From: Bryobacterales bacterium
GTDB lineage: Bacteria; Acidobacteriota; Terriglobia; Bryobacterales; Bryobacteraceae
Length of the DNA: 56,822 bases
Assembly (NCBI GenBank): GCA_003135055.1
Contig: PLDF01000498.1
Coordinates: 1-56,822 of the forward strand
Direction of reading: 5' to 3'
Part shown: positions 25,519-32,589 of the stretch, in pieces
Layout: each line of letters starts with the position of its first letter
How positions within the stretch are numbered: the stretch's first letter is position 1
The notes under the pieces: generated by a model
What the model was told of the DNA's origin: nothing
Seen by the model: only the letters and a program-made list of their open reading frames with translations
The model's database searches: none
Position numbers and translations under genes: made by a program

Positions 25519-25880
25519 GGGCGCCGCGCGCGCGCCGGGGCGAAGCGTGTTTCGGCCAGTTCCACCAGGGACCGCAGACGCGCCGCTTCGGCCTTGACTA
25601 CGGCGCGGCCTTCGGACGTGAGCCGGTAGTAGCGGCGGCGCTCGTCATCCAGATGGGCTTCGGGGCGGTGCTCGGATTCTTCAATCAGTCCATCGGCGGT
25701 GAGTTTCCTGATGGCTCCATAGAGGCTGCCCGGACCGAGCTCGAGCCGGCCGCCGGTGCGCTCCGCAATCTCGCGCTTGATGGCGTAGCCGTGGCGCTCG
25801 CCATCGGCCAGGCACACTAGAATCTCGAAATGAACGCTGGTCAGCGGGAGAAGATCTTCGGGCGCGAAGCGCGGTTTCAT
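25515..25880 (-). CDS. PadR-family transcriptional regulator
   Basis: 121 aa. Winged-helix features: SVHFEILVCLADGERHGYAIKREIAERTGGRLELGPGSLYGAIRKLTADGLIEES, then DDERRRYYRLTSEGRAVVKAEAARLRSLVE with the C-terminal dimerisation helix. It is the first gene of a two-gene operon with the ADOP permease (4-nt overlap), a constant pairing in acidobacteria, and most likely controls that operon. The inducer is unknown. Confidence 0.92.
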   Translation of the reverse strand: MKPRFAPEDLLPLTSVHFEILVCLADGERHGYAIKREIAERTGGRLELGPGSLYGAIRKLTADGLIEESEHRPEAHLDDERRRYYRLTSEGRAVVKAEAARLRSLVELAETRFAPARARRP

Positions 25881-26315
25881 GCGGACTCCTACAGAATGCG
25901 GATGAATATATTGCCAATTGTACTATCGCGGGCGGCTTGAAATGGCGTTGCACGGCGGAGCGGTTGGCCGATCCGGCTGGGCGGTCCGGTTGGCGGGCTT
26001 GATTTTTCCAGGATGCCTCGCTGGCTCTGCGCCGCGAGCCGGCACAGTGCGGCGCGATGACGCTCACAACCGGCAGCAGCTTGACGGCGGCTTGAGACAG
26101 GCCGGAGACAGGCATGGATGCCTGCCCCACTGTTCCGCGACAAACTGAATTGATGAAACGATCGCATCGGCATGGCGGCGCTTCGAGGGCGCCGTGACAT
26201 AGCACAGGCTGCGCTGACGCCGGTCCGGAGAAGCGCGCTAACCAGGCAAGGGCTTCGGTAGAGGGGGTTAGCCGAATGCGGGCCGTTCACAAGTGCGGCC
26301 GCAAGCCAAGCGGCA
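25881..26315. other. Intergenic region upstream of padR
   Basis: No convincing gene on either strand. A degenerate family C motif (GACAGGC with GCCTGCC, 26098-26128) lies in the middle. The A+T-rich stretch 25893-25925 probably holds the padR promoter. Confidence 0.45.
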
Positions 26316-26474
26316 GGTGCTTAAACGTTGTCGGGATTTCCTCGCTCGGCCGCGAAATCCCCCTCCCTCACGGTCGCGGCTCTGTCTCGGCTGCGCGTGT
26401 CTGCAAATGGTTACGGAGCCGCGACCGTGAGGGAGCGGATTTTGACCGGCGTTTCCCGAATCCGTTTAAGCACC
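26316..26474. repeat. Family A full-length element, 159 bp with 12-bp terminal inverted repeats
   Basis: GGTGCTTAAACG (26316-26327) and CGTTTAAGCACC (26463-26474) are perfect terminal inverted repeats. Inside, CTCACGGTCGCGGCTCTGTC and its inverse GAGCCGCGACCGTGAGGGAG lie symmetrically, so much of the element can fold back on itself. It has no coding capacity and resembles a MITE or a large REP/BIME element. Confidence 0.85.
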
Positions 26475-26528
26475 CCCAAGCGGCACGGCGTTGGCGTAGA
26501 GTGTGCCACATTATAAAGTGGAGACCCT

Positions 26529-27371
26529 GTGAGCTCGCGATCCCTGCTGCTGATCGACGCCGACCCCGCCGTGCACCAACTGCTCACTACGCTGCTGCAG
26601 CGCGACGACCGCAGCATTCAAGACGTCTACGACGGCTCCGAGGCGATGGCGCTGCTGCGGCGCTCTCCGTGCGACCTGGTGCTGGCCGGCCAGGGCCGCA
26701 ATGGATTCGATAATCTGAAGCTGCTGCGGCGCGTCCGCGCCCTGCTGCCGAATACGAAGGTCATACTGGCGGGCGATGCGAACCCCATGAACGTGGTCCG
26801 CGCCATTCGCGATCGGGCTTACAGCTATTTCCATAAACCGCTGGCCGGCCAGCCGGTGGCCGATATGGTGCAGCAGGCGCTCGATGCCGATTCGTGGCTG
26901 GACGATCTGCGCGTCATCTCCGCGCGGCCGGAGTGGATCACCATCGACATCCGCTGCAAGCTGGCCGCGGCCGAGCGCGCCACGCAGTTCCTGCGCGAGC
27001 TGCACGCGGACCTGCCGGCGATTACGTGCGAGGATATCGCCGCGTCGTTTCGCGAGCTGCTGCTGAACGGCATCGAGCATGGGGCGAAATCGGACCCGCG
27101 CAAGCGCGTGCGCGTCTCCATTCTGCGGACCGCGCGCTCGGTGATCGTCCACGTTCACGATCCGGGCAAGGGATTCTCGCTCGATCTGCTGCCGCACGCG
27201 GCTATTTCGAATCCCGCCGATTCGCCGGTGCGGCATGTGGAATTCCGCGAGGAGCATGGCCAGCGGCCGGGCGGTTTCGGCATCCTGATGACGCGCAATA
27301 TGGTGGACGAGCTGCTCTACAACGAGCGCGGCAACGCGGCGCTGTTCGTGAAGTATTTGAAGCGGCGATAG
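26529..27371 (+). CDS. Degenerate receiver domain fused to a HATPase (anti-sigma-kinase-like) domain
   Basis: 280 aa from the GTG at 26529 (GGAGA 26520-26524 upstream). Residues 4-120 form a receiver-like fold with acidic pair D10/D12 and Lys in SYFHKPL. The phospho-acceptor position reads CDLVLAG, so Gly54 replaces Asp, and the usual Thr after beta-4 is Ala (VILAGD). Residues about 135-280 are a GHKL ATPase of the RsbW/HATPase_c_2 type: SFRELLLNGIEHGAK (N box), HVHDPGKGFS (G1), GGFGILMTRNMVDEL (G2). It probably phosphorylates or sequesters an unknown partner, with the receiver used for non-phosphorylated sensing or docking. Its 3' end overlaps maf by 55 nt, tail to tail. Confidence 0.85.
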   Translation: MSSRSLLLIDADPAVHQLLTTLLQRDDRSIQDVYDGSEAMALLRRSPCDLVLAGQGRNGFDNLKLLRRVRALLPNTKVILAGDANPMNVVRAIRDRAYSYFHKPLAGQPVADMVQQALDADSWLDDLRVISARPEWITIDIRCKLAAAERATQFLRELHADLPAITCEDIAASFRELLLNGIEHGAKSDPRKRVRVSILRTARSVIVHVHDPGKGFSLDLLPHAAISNPADSPVRHVEFREEHGQRPGGFGILMTRNMVDELLYNERGNAALFVKYLKRR

Positions 27372-27901
27372 AGGCGATAGACCAGCGCTACCGGGAGCCC
27401 CATCACGTTGAAGTAGCAGCCTTCGATCCGCTCGACATACTTTGACGCGAGGCCCTGAATGGCATAAGCGCCGGCTTTATCCATGGGCTCGCCGCTGGCG
27501 GCGTATTCCTCGATTTCGCCGGCGCTCATGGGCGCAAACCAGACTTCGGTGACGGCGCAACGGCGCACCGTTTCCGCGCCGCGCTTGAGGCAGATGCCGG
27601 TCATCACCCGATGGCGGCGGCCGGCAAGCATCGCAATCATGCGGCGCGCATCGGCTGCGTCGGCGGGCTTGCCGAGCATCTCGCCATCGACGACTACGGT
27701 GGTATCGGCGCCGAGCACCACTTCGTCGGGCGCGGATTGGACGGCGAGCGCCTTGCTTTCCGCCAGACGCTGTACATAATCTTCGGGCCGCTCGCCCGGA
27801 AGCGGCGTTTCGTCCACTGGGGCGGCCCGGACTGTGAAGGAAATTCCAGCCTGCCGCAGAATCTCGCTGCGCCGCGGCGATTGAGAGGCAAGCACCAGCA
27901 T
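27317..27901 (-). CDS. maf: Maf-like nucleoside triphosphate pyrophosphatase
   Basis: 194 aa from the ATG at 27901. Motifs: MLVLASQSPRRSEILRQAGI, DETPLPGERPEDYVQRLAESKA, VVLGADTTVVVDGEMLGKP, RMIAMLAGRRHRVMTG, and near the C-terminus DKAGAYAIQGLASKYVERIEGCYFNVMGLPV. Maf proteins hydrolyse dTTP/UTP or modified nucleotides to the monophosphate, cleaning the pool. An extension of the frame to 28063 crosses into ppk2 and is rejected. The start is 25 bp from the divergent ppk2 start. Confidence 0.94.
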   Translation of the reverse strand: MLVLASQSPRRSEILRQAGISFTVRAAPVDETPLPGERPEDYVQRLAESKALAVQSAPDEVVLGADTTVVVDGEMLGKPADAADARRMIAMLAGRRHRVMTGICLKRGAETVRRCAVTEVWFAPMSAGEIEEYAASGEPMDKAGAYAIQGLASKYVERIEGCYFNVMGLPVALVYRLYRRFKYFTNSAALPRSL

Positions 27902-27926
27902 GCATTCAGTGTAGAATGAGGGCCGA
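27902..27926. promoter_or_regulatory. 25-bp bidirectional promoter between maf and ppk2
   Basis: TAGAAT (27912-27917) is a -10 candidate for ppk2. On the other strand TACACT (27913-27908) is a -10 candidate for maf, 6 nt before its ATG. The two boxes overlap inside CATTC-AGTGTA-GAATG, a symmetric sequence. Both transcripts would be leaderless or nearly so. Confidence 0.5.
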
Positions 27927-28745
27927 ATGGGGAAAATGCCACATCTGGCGCACGAATTGGCGGTCACTGGCGGCGCGCGATTCAAGCTTGCGAATATCGA
28001 CCCGGCCGGCACGCACGGCGTGGAAAAAGACGGCTCGGAAGAGCGGCTGGAGAAGAATTGCAAGCGCCTTTCGGTGCTGCAATACCAACTTTATGCGGAA
28101 TCGCAGCGCGCGCTGCTGGTAGTGCTGCAGGGCATCGACGCGGGCGGCAAGGACGGCACAATCAGCCACGTCATGACGGGCATGAATCCGCAGGGCGTCA
28201 CGGTGACCCCGTTCAAGGTTCCGGAAGGCGCCGAGACGCGCCACGATTATTTATGGCGTGTGCACAATGCCGTGCCCGAATACGGCAAGATCGGCATCTT
28301 CAACCGGTCGCATTACGAGGATGTGCTGGTGGTGCGGGTCCACAACCTTGTGCCGCAGGCGGTGTGGTCGAAGCGCTACCAGCAGATCAACGATTTCGAG
28401 CGGATGCTGAGCGAGAATCGCGTTCACGTGGTGAAGTTTCTGCTTTACATCGGCAAGGAGGAGCAGGCCAAGCGGTTCCGCGCGCGGCTGGACGACAAGA
28501 CCAAGAGCTGGAAGTTTTCCGAAGCGGACGTGAAAGAGCGCGGGTATTGGGACCAGTACATTGAGGCGTACAACGACGCCCTGCGCAAGTGCAGCACGCC
28601 GCAGGCGCCGTGGTACGTCATTCCGGCGAACAAGAAGTGGTTCCGGAATCTGGCGGTGTCGGAGATTTTGATTCACACGCTGGAAGGGATGAAGATGAAG
28701 TTTCCCAAGGCGCCGGCGGATTTGTCGCACATTCAGTTTGAGTGA
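27927..28745 (+). CDS. ppk2: Polyphosphate kinase 2 family phosphotransferase
   Basis: 272 aa. Walker A VLQGIDAGGKDGTISHVMTGMNPQG, FKVPEGAETRHDYLWRVHNAVPEYGKIGIFNRSHYEDVLVVRVH (Walker B and Arg-rich region), lid residues FERMLSENRVHVVKFLLYIGKEEQAKRFRARLDD, and APWYVIPANKKWFRNLAVSEILI. It fits the polyphosphate:nucleotide phosphotransferase branch (TIGR03709, class II/III-like), which phosphorylates AMP or ADP using polyphosphate. Which nucleotide it prefers cannot be read. Transcribed from a very short divergent promoter shared with maf. Confidence 0.93.
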   Translation: MGKMPHLAHELAVTGGARFKLANIDPAGTHGVEKDGSEERLEKNCKRLSVLQYQLYAESQRALLVVLQGIDAGGKDGTISHVMTGMNPQGVTVTPFKVPEGAETRHDYLWRVHNAVPEYGKIGIFNRSHYEDVLVVRVHNLVPQAVWSKRYQQINDFERMLSENRVHVVKFLLYIGKEEQAKRFRARLDDKTKSWKFSEADVKERGYWDQYIEAYNDALRKCSTPQAPWYVIPANKKWFRNLAVSEILIHTLEGMKMKFPKAPADLSHIQFE

Positions 28746-29276
28746 GGTGGTTGGAGTGGGTGAGCCCGTCGTGCGGGTGAGTGTTCAACGCGGAGGCGCT
28801 GAGAACACGGAGATGGACGCGGAGAAGGCCTCGTGTAGAAAGAGCTACGGCCCGAGCCGCGGGAGTGACGCCATCTTCCTTCTGGGTTGCACGCGGAGAC
28901 AGCAGAGGCCGCAGAGGTGAGAGATCGAAACCAGGCTGCGCTCTTTCAAACCCAGTCCCTAACGGCGGCGCACAGGCGCGGTGCGGCTACGCCAAACGCA
29001 GGCGGGTATTGCGATGGTTGCGCGGATCGACGGCGCCCGACCCGTTACGCTAAGTCGCCGGCTGAGATGCAGTCCCGCGATATTGTAGAACCGTGGCTTG
29101 CGGCGGCTCACGACTTGTCTATGCCCGATCCGCGCAGAGCGCCTGGGACGCGCCGGCATCGCCGCCGCGATGAGCAGACACACCGGCAGCGGCGAACAAT
29201 TGGCGAAGCACGGAACGTGTCTTCAACAGAGCGTCACCTTAACGGCAGAAACCGACGCATCGCGATGTGAAGAGCG
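28746..29276. other. Intergenic region, no gene seen
   Basis: About 530 bp. Contains short motifs such as CGCGGAGGCGCTGAGAACACGG and CAGAGGCCGCAGAGG that look like degenerate dispersed repeats. Small open frames lack ribosome sites or family matches. Confidence 0.4.
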
Positions 29277-29333
29277 CCGGCTGAAAGCCGGCGGCAGCCA
29301 GATTGCCAACCCAGGATTGGCTGCCCCACAAAG
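29277..29333. repeat. Dispersed repeat family D, copy 1
   Basis: GCCGGC-TGAAA-GCCGGC hairpin followed by GGCAGCC and GATTGGCTGCCCCACAAAG. A second copy is at 31532-31577. It ends 15 nt before the aldolase ATG, so the gene's promoter must overlap it. Confidence 0.8.
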
Positions 29334-29348
29334 TATTATTCTTACAGT

Positions 29349-30140
29349 ATGACCGAAGCCACTAAGACCGAAGCTCCGGGACGATGCAGAAATCTGGCGC
29401 CGCCACCCACGTTCGCCACCGCCGAAGAGGAGCGCAGCGATCGCAAGGTCCGCCTGGCGGGCGCCTTCCGCCTGTTCGCGCGCTTTGGATTCGACGAAGG
29501 CGTGGCCGGCCACATCACGGTGCGCGACCCCGAGCGCGCCGGCTGCTTCTGGGTGAATCCCTTCGGCGTGCACTTCTCGCAGATTCGCGCCTCGGACCTG
29601 ATCCTGGTCGATGATCGCGGCGAAGTGATCGAGGGCGACGCCCACGTCAACACCGCGGCCTTCGCAATCCACTCGCGCGTCCACGCGGCGCGGCCGGATG
29701 TAGTCGCGGCGGCGCACGCCCATTCCATACACGGCAAGGCTTGGTCGTCGCTGGGCCGCCTGCTGGACCCGATCACGCAGGACGCCTGCGCCTTCTATGA
29801 GGACCACGGCCTCTTCGACGATTTCACCGGCGTGGTCTACGAAACCGCCGAAGGCGACCGCATCGCGCAAGCGTTAGGCAAGGGAAAGGCCGTGATTCTG
29901 CGCAATCACGGCCTGCTGACGGTGGGCGGCAGCGTGGATGCGGCCGCCTGGTGGTTCATCGCCATGGAGCGAAGCTGCCAGGCGCAATTGCTGGCCGAAG
30001 CGGCGGGCAAGCCGATCCCGATCTCGCGCGAGAATGCCCTGGTGGCGCGCAACCAGGTGGCCGGCGGGTTCAACGGCTGGTTCCAATTCCAGCCCATGTG
30101 GAACATGATCAGCCGCGAGGAGCCGGACCTGTTCGACTGA
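29349..30140 (+). CDS. Class II aldolase/adducin family protein
   Basis: 263 aa. RLAGAFRLFARFGFDEGVAGHITVRDPE carries the conserved Glu and nucleophile-side residues. HSRVHAARPDVVAAAHAHSIHGKAWSS provides the two metal His (HAHS). ILRNHGLLTVGGSVDAAAWWFIAMERSCQAQLL gives the third His. The family includes L-fuculose-phosphate and sugar-acid aldolases but also decarboxylases; members with this FGFDEGVAGHIT pattern often lack a proven substrate. It may act with the adjacent sugar-acid gene cluster. TATTAT (29334-29339) is 9 nt before the ATG, another near-leaderless start. Confidence 0.88.
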   Translation: MTEATKTEAPGRCRNLAPPPTFATAEEERSDRKVRLAGAFRLFARFGFDEGVAGHITVRDPERAGCFWVNPFGVHFSQIRASDLILVDDRGEVIEGDAHVNTAAFAIHSRVHAARPDVVAAAHAHSIHGKAWSSLGRLLDPITQDACAFYEDHGLFDDFTGVVYETAEGDRIAQALGKGKAVILRNHGLLTVGGSVDAAAWWFIAMERSCQAQLLAEAAGKPIPISRENALVARNQVAGGFNGWFQFQPMWNMISREEPDLFD

Positions 30141-30429
30141 GGCGCCAGCCGGCGTAACCCGCGAACGCAGCGGCTTGGTTCGGACCGCGCTACTGTGGAA
30201 ACGGGTGGAGGCGCGGCAGAGACACGAACCGCAAATCGATGGACGCGCGATGCCGATTACCAACGTAGCGGCCGAAGACGGCGATTTTATTGGCGCCCTG
30301 CAACCTTCGATTCGTCCCGGCTAACTCCGGAAGCTCGTCTGACACCGGACATCCAGCCTGTTTTCCGAACCGGGACGCCGGCGGCCGGCATCGGGAATTT
30401 TGAGACGTGAAAGTAAGATAGGAGCCACC
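30141..30429. other. Spacer between aldolase and SDR genes
   Basis: 289 bp without a clear gene. A short plus-strand frame (about 30196-30321, ending LQPSIRPG) looks like a decayed fragment, but I cannot name it. The SDR ribosome site AGGAG is at its end (30420-30424). Confidence 0.35.
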
Positions 30430-31203
30430 ATGAAAATGAAGGATATGACATGCCTGGTCACGGGCTCCACCTGTGGCCTTGGAGAGGCGATCGCACGGCT
30501 CTTTCTGAGTGAGGGGGCTTCCGTGCTGGTACATGGGTTAGCCGGTTCGCTAGCCTGGGATACCGGAAGCTACGCACAGAGTCATCTTGCGTATGGCGAT
30601 CTGTCCGACACCGACACGCCGCGGCGGCTGGTGGAGGCGGCGCTGGACCGCTTCGGACGGCTGGATGTGCTGGTGAACAATGCCGCGAATATAGACCGCG
30701 CCAACGCGGCGAACACTACAGCGGCGGTATTCGACCGCATGATGGCCGTGAATGTCCGGGCGCCTTTTCTGCTATGCAAAGAGGCGTTTCCGGCGCTGAA
30801 GCAGAGCGGCGGCTGCATTCTGAATATCGGTTCCATCAACGGATACTGCGGGCAAGCGGACCTGCTGCCGTATAGCATTTCCAAGGGCGCGCTGCAAACG
30901 CTATCGCGCAACCTGGCCGACGCCTGGGCGGCGCACCGTATTCGAGTGAACCACTTTGTGTTAGGTTGGGTGCTCACTCGAAACGAATATGACCGTAAGC
31001 TGCTGGATGGGATGGAGGCGAATTGGCACCTCAACCCACCGGCGGACTCCGTACCATTCGGAACCATGACTACGCCCGAAGCCATCGCCGCGGCCGCGCT
31101 CTACTGGTGCTGCCGAGACAGTTGGCCGCTGTCGGGAAACATAATCGAACTGGAACAGTTTCCTTTGGCCGGGCGCAATCCTCCTAAGCGTGGTTCACGG
31201 TAG
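30430..31203 (+). CDS. Short-chain dehydrogenase/reductase
   Basis: 257 aa from the ATG at 30430, with AGGAG 6 nt upstream. Classical SDR motifs: CLVTGSTCGLGEAIARLFLSEGA (TGxxxGxG), VNNAANID (NNAG variant), INGYCGQADLLPYSISKGALQTLSRNLAD (Tyr and Lys of YxxxK, Ser in NIGSIN), IRVNHFVLGWVLT. The C-terminal end RDSWPLSGNIIELEQFPLAGR is usual for enzymes of hydroxy-acid or sugar metabolism. NAD(P) preference is not evident. It may oxidise an intermediate of the nearby sugar-acid cluster. Confidence 0.9.
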   Translation: MKMKDMTCLVTGSTCGLGEAIARLFLSEGASVLVHGLAGSLAWDTGSYAQSHLAYGDLSDTDTPRRLVEAALDRFGRLDVLVNNAANIDRANAANTTAAVFDRMMAVNVRAPFLLCKEAFPALKQSGGCILNIGSINGYCGQADLLPYSISKGALQTLSRNLADAWAAHRIRVNHFVLGWVLTRNEYDRKLLDGMEANWHLNPPADSVPFGTMTTPEAIAAAALYWCCRDSWPLSGNIIELEQFPLAGRNPPKRGSR

Positions 31204-31605
31204 TCGTTTACAGCAGAGGGGCGAGCGTCGCCGGGGCTGAGGCCATGAGTGCGATCTTGTTCGCATGGGTTCGACCGAGGCAGAATGCTCTAATCGGAGC
31301 CACGACCGTAAGGGAGTGATTGCCTGCAAGGAGCACCGAATCTCGCGATCAGCGGCTTTAATTGGGCGCTACCGTTGGCCGCCGATTTGCCGCAGCGCCG
31401 CGGCCGCCTGGAGCCTTACGTTAACGCCGGTGCTATTGGCAGCCTGCCGCAAGTAAGTGACCGGCGATCCCTGCTAGCAACTGGCGGGAACGTCTCTTGC
31501 ATCGGAAACCGGCCTATCGCGAGCCGAAGAGAGCCGGCTGAAAGCCGGCTGCAGCCATGATTGGCTGCCCCACAAAGCGGGCCGGCCCTACTATGGCAGA
31601 CACGG
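31204..31605. other. Intergenic region with family A and D repeat pieces
   Basis: A fragment of family A (GGAGCCACGACCGTAAGGG, about 31296-31314) and the second copy of family D (31532-31577; GCCGGCTGAAAGCCGGC, then GATTGGCTGCCCCACAAAG) occupy this 400-bp gap. No gene is seen. It separates convergent SDR and AKR genes. Confidence 0.6.
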
Positions 31606-32589
31606 TCACCAGCGCTGATGCACTTGGCTCTTGATCCGGTCCTCGTAGATTCGCCGAACTGCGTTCATCGTCTGTTCTGTTAGTGCGGGTAAGTCCGAGG
31701 CCGCGCAGTTATCCGCCACTTGCGCCGGCCGTTTCCCGCCCGGAATCGCGCATGTCACTGCGTCGAACATCAGAATCCACCGCAGCGCGAACTGCGCCAT
31801 GCTTACTCCGTCCGGAAGCAGACTGCGCATCTGGTCCACCGCGGCGAGACCCCCTTCGAAATCCACGCCCGAAAACGTCTCGCCTACATCGAACGCCTCA
31901 CCGTGGCGGTTGAAGCTGCGATGATCGTCCGCCGCGAATTGCGTATCGTGGTTCAACTTGCCGGTGAGCAGTCCGCTCGCCAGCGGAACGCGCGCCAGAA
32001 TGCCCACGCGCTTGCGCTTCGCCTGCTCGAAGAACAAATCGGCCGGACGCTGGCGGAAGCAGTTGAAGATAATCTGCACCGTCTGCACGTTCGGGTATTC
32101 CAGCGCTTTGAGCGCCTCTTCCACGCGCTCTACGCTGACGCCGTAGAACCGGATCTTGCCCGCTTCCACGAAGCGATCCATGGCGCCGAACAACTCGGGC
32201 CGGTAGTAAACGTCCGTGGGCGGGCAATGCAGTTGCACCAAATCGAGGCAATCGGCGCCGAGGTTCCGCAGACTGTCTTCGATGAACGCGCCGATGTTCT
32301 TCTGGTTATAGCCATCGGCCGTGTGCGGGGAAAGGCGCCGTCCGGCCTTGGTCGCGACGACGATTTGTTCCTTCCGCTCGCGCTTTAGTTCGGCGATCAA
32401 ACGTTCGCTGCGGCCCATGCCGTACACGTCGGCCGTATCGATGAAGTTGACGCCGCAATCGACGGCCGCGCGCAAGGCGGCCATGGATTCCGCGTCATCC
32501 ACGCTGCCCCACGCGCCGCCGATGGCCCAGGCGCCGAAGCTAATCTCGGAAACTTTCCAACCCGTTCGTCCCAATTCGCGATAGTTCAT
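31606..32589 (-). CDS. Aldo/keto reductase
   Basis: 327 aa from the ATG at 32589. Full AKR tetrad visible: VNFIDTADVYGMGRSERLIAE (Asp, Tyr), VVATKAGRR (Lys) and LDLVQLHCPPTDVYYRPELF (His). The start MNYRELGRTGWKVSEISFGAWAIGGAWG is typical of the AKR11/AKR12-like group. The end includes CAIPGGKRPAQVADNCAA for NADPH. Its ATG overlaps the stop of the Tat-exported protein gene by 4 nt, making it last in a four-gene operon with sugar-acid enzymes. It could reduce an aldose or uronate released by that system. Confidence 0.92.
   Translation of the reverse strand: MNYRELGRTGWKVSEISFGAWAIGGAWGSVDDAESMAALRAAVDCGVNFIDTADVYGMGRSERLIAELKRERKEQIVVATKAGRRLSPHTADGYNQKNIGAFIEDSLRNLGADCLDLVQLHCPPTDVYYRPELFGAMDRFVEAGKIRFYGVSVERVEEALKALEYPNVQTVQIIFNCFRQRPADLFFEQAKRKRVGILARVPLASGLLTGKLNHDTQFAADDHRSFNRHGEAFDVGETFSGVDFEGGLAAVDQMRSLLPDGVSMAQFALRWILMFDAVTCAIPGGKRPAQVADNCAASDLPALTEQTMNAVRRIYEDRIKSQVHQRW

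Noticed and set aside
25881..26315. Small open frames upstream of padR
   Set aside because: No ribosome sites, skewed Arg/Pro composition, no family resemblance.
31265..31300. GGTTCGACC motif resembling a tRNA T-arm
   Set aside because: No acceptor stem or anticodon arm can be built around it; no tRNA was found anywhere in the window.
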